The notes beneath the pieces are model-generated. The model was given only the letters and a program-made list of their open reading frames with translations, was not told the origin of the DNA and did no database searches. A program made the position numbers and the translations under genes. From the NCBI GenBank assembly GCA_003251995.1, contig QKDT01000198.1, positions 1 to 7,184 on the forward strand: DNA of 7,184 bases, in the 5' to 3' direction. Shown one piece after another: positions 6,461 through 7,184 of this stretch (position 1 is its first letter; the number at the start of each line of letters is the position of its first letter). This stretch comes from Desulfovibrio desulfuricans (GTDB taxonomy: Bacteria; Desulfobacterota; Desulfovibrionia; Desulfovibrionales; Desulfovibrionaceae).

Positions 6461-7184
6461 CTAAGGCTTTTGGTCGTCGCCCTCGTCCTGCCACCACCAG
6501 CGGGCACGCTGGCAAAGCAGATCAATATCACCAGCGGCGGCAAGGTTGAGCATTTGCCGATATTGGCGCACAGCCTCGTAGCTGTATGGGTTGGCCTCAA
6601 ACAGACCGGCAAACATGTGCGCGTCTTCTGTCAGCATTTTACGGGCGGCGTTTTGGCGGCGGCGGAACGAAGGCGTGAGAAAAGGCAGCAGGTCTTCATG
6701 CCCCGCCAGTAGGGCAAAATAAGCCAGGCTGGTGATAAAATTCATGTTTTGTATGCTGGCCATGGCTTTATCGTGCTTTTGCGCCGTAGAGCGAAAAACA
6801 CGGCAGCCCATGGCTGTAAAAAAGCCGGAGGCCAGCTCTATGTGTTTTTGCGCCGCTTGCGCGCCCGGCACAATAGCCACGGGCTGGTCGGCGTCCGGGT
6901 CGGGCTTGGGGCCGAACAGGGGGTGGGTTCCCACCACCGGGCCTGCCCATGCGGCCTCCATCTGTTGCAGCGGGATTTCCTTGACCGAGGTTATGTCCGC
7001 CAGCACTGCCGTGGGGGGCAAGTGCGGGCAGACGGTAGCAATAACCTCGTTGAATACTGCGGCGGGAACACAAATAATGGCAAGATCGGCCCCCGCGCAG
7101 GCGGGGGCCAAAGTTTGAGACGTCAGGGGTACGTCCACGCCCTCCACATTCAACCCCGCCGCCTCGGCACGGGCAAGCAGCATT
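6461..7184 (-). CDS. tyrA: Prephenate dehydrogenase, 5' end beyond window
   Basis: Cytoplasmic enzyme of tyrosine synthesis: oxidative decarboxylation of prephenate to 4-hydroxyphenylpyruvate with NAD(P)+. The visible 240 residues include the second half of the Rossmann domain (ADLAIICVPAAVFNEVI and LADITSVKEIPLQQM, as in the DLASVKxxPL segment of E. coli TyrA). Next is the active-site segment GTHPLFGP with its conserved His (residue 87 from the window edge), then the helical dimer domain with TAQKHDKAMASIQNMNFITSLAYFALL (133-159). The nucleotide-binding GxGxxG motif and true start are missing, so the ATG at 7183 is probably internal; the sequence entering the window looks like the helix after the glycine loop. 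No chorismate mutase domain is seen in the available part. The biosynthetic gene precedes the flagellar genes but is separated from flhB by a terminator, so any joint control is doubtful. Confidence 0.9.
   Translation of the reverse strand, partial: MLLARAEAAGLNVEGVDVPLTSQTLAPACAGADLAIICVPAAVFNEVIATVCPHLPPTAVLADITSVKEIPLQQMEAAWAGPVVGTHPLFGPKPDPDADQPVAIVPGAQAAQKHIELASGFFTAMGCRVFRSTAQKHDKAMASIQNMNFITSLAYFALLAGHEDLLPFLTPSFRRRQNAARKMLTEDAHMFAGLFEANPYSYEAVRQYRQMLNLAAAGDIDLLCQRARWWWQDEGDDQKP

Noticed and set aside
6478..6494. Possible σ54 element inside the end of tyrA (TGGCA with GC ten bases after GG)
   Set aside because: The TT before the -12 GC is missing, it lies inside a coding tract, and a terminator stands between it and flhB.

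Overview
The window reads as a flagellar export and placement locus, with every convincing gene on the minus strand. Moderate GC, σ54-type promoter use, the order flhB-flhA-flhF-flhG-fliA and an unusually divergent FlhF suggest a motile deltaproteobacterium, most likely a Desulfovibrio relative. That assignment rests on family knowledge and gene order, not on a database search.

In transcription order (high to low coordinates): 7184-6461 holds the 3' part of a prephenate dehydrogenase gene (tyrA), the only non-flagellar gene. A 158-base gap follows, with a hairpin plus T-run terminator ending 55 bases before the next start codon. Next are flhB (6302-5223) and flhA (5138-3039), integral membrane components of the flagellar type III export gate, separated by 84 bases. 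A 275-base gap holds two intrinsic terminators followed by a good σ54 (-24/-12) promoter. Then come flhF (2763-1720), flhG (1686-874, with a possible upstream start at 1713) and, after a 160-base spacer, fliA (713 to the window edge, truncated).

The genes fit one programme. FlhA and FlhB form the export gate. FlhF (SRP-type GTPase) and FlhG (MinD-type ATPase) set flagellar position and number. FliA is the σ28 factor that switches on late flagellar genes. The σ54 promoter ahead of flhF implies that flhF, flhG and fliA form a middle-class transcription unit under a σ54 activator, separate from flhBA.

The main points of interest are regulatory and biochemical: the terminator/σ54-promoter junction before flhF, the terminator almost against flhB, a tiny ORF read through that terminator, eroded G2/G3 GTPase motifs in FlhF, and an FlhG that lacks the known FlhF-activating N-terminal motif. 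I saw no mobile element, tRNA, rRNA, CRISPR array or clearly new multi-gene system. No gene-free stretch exceeds 300 bases.
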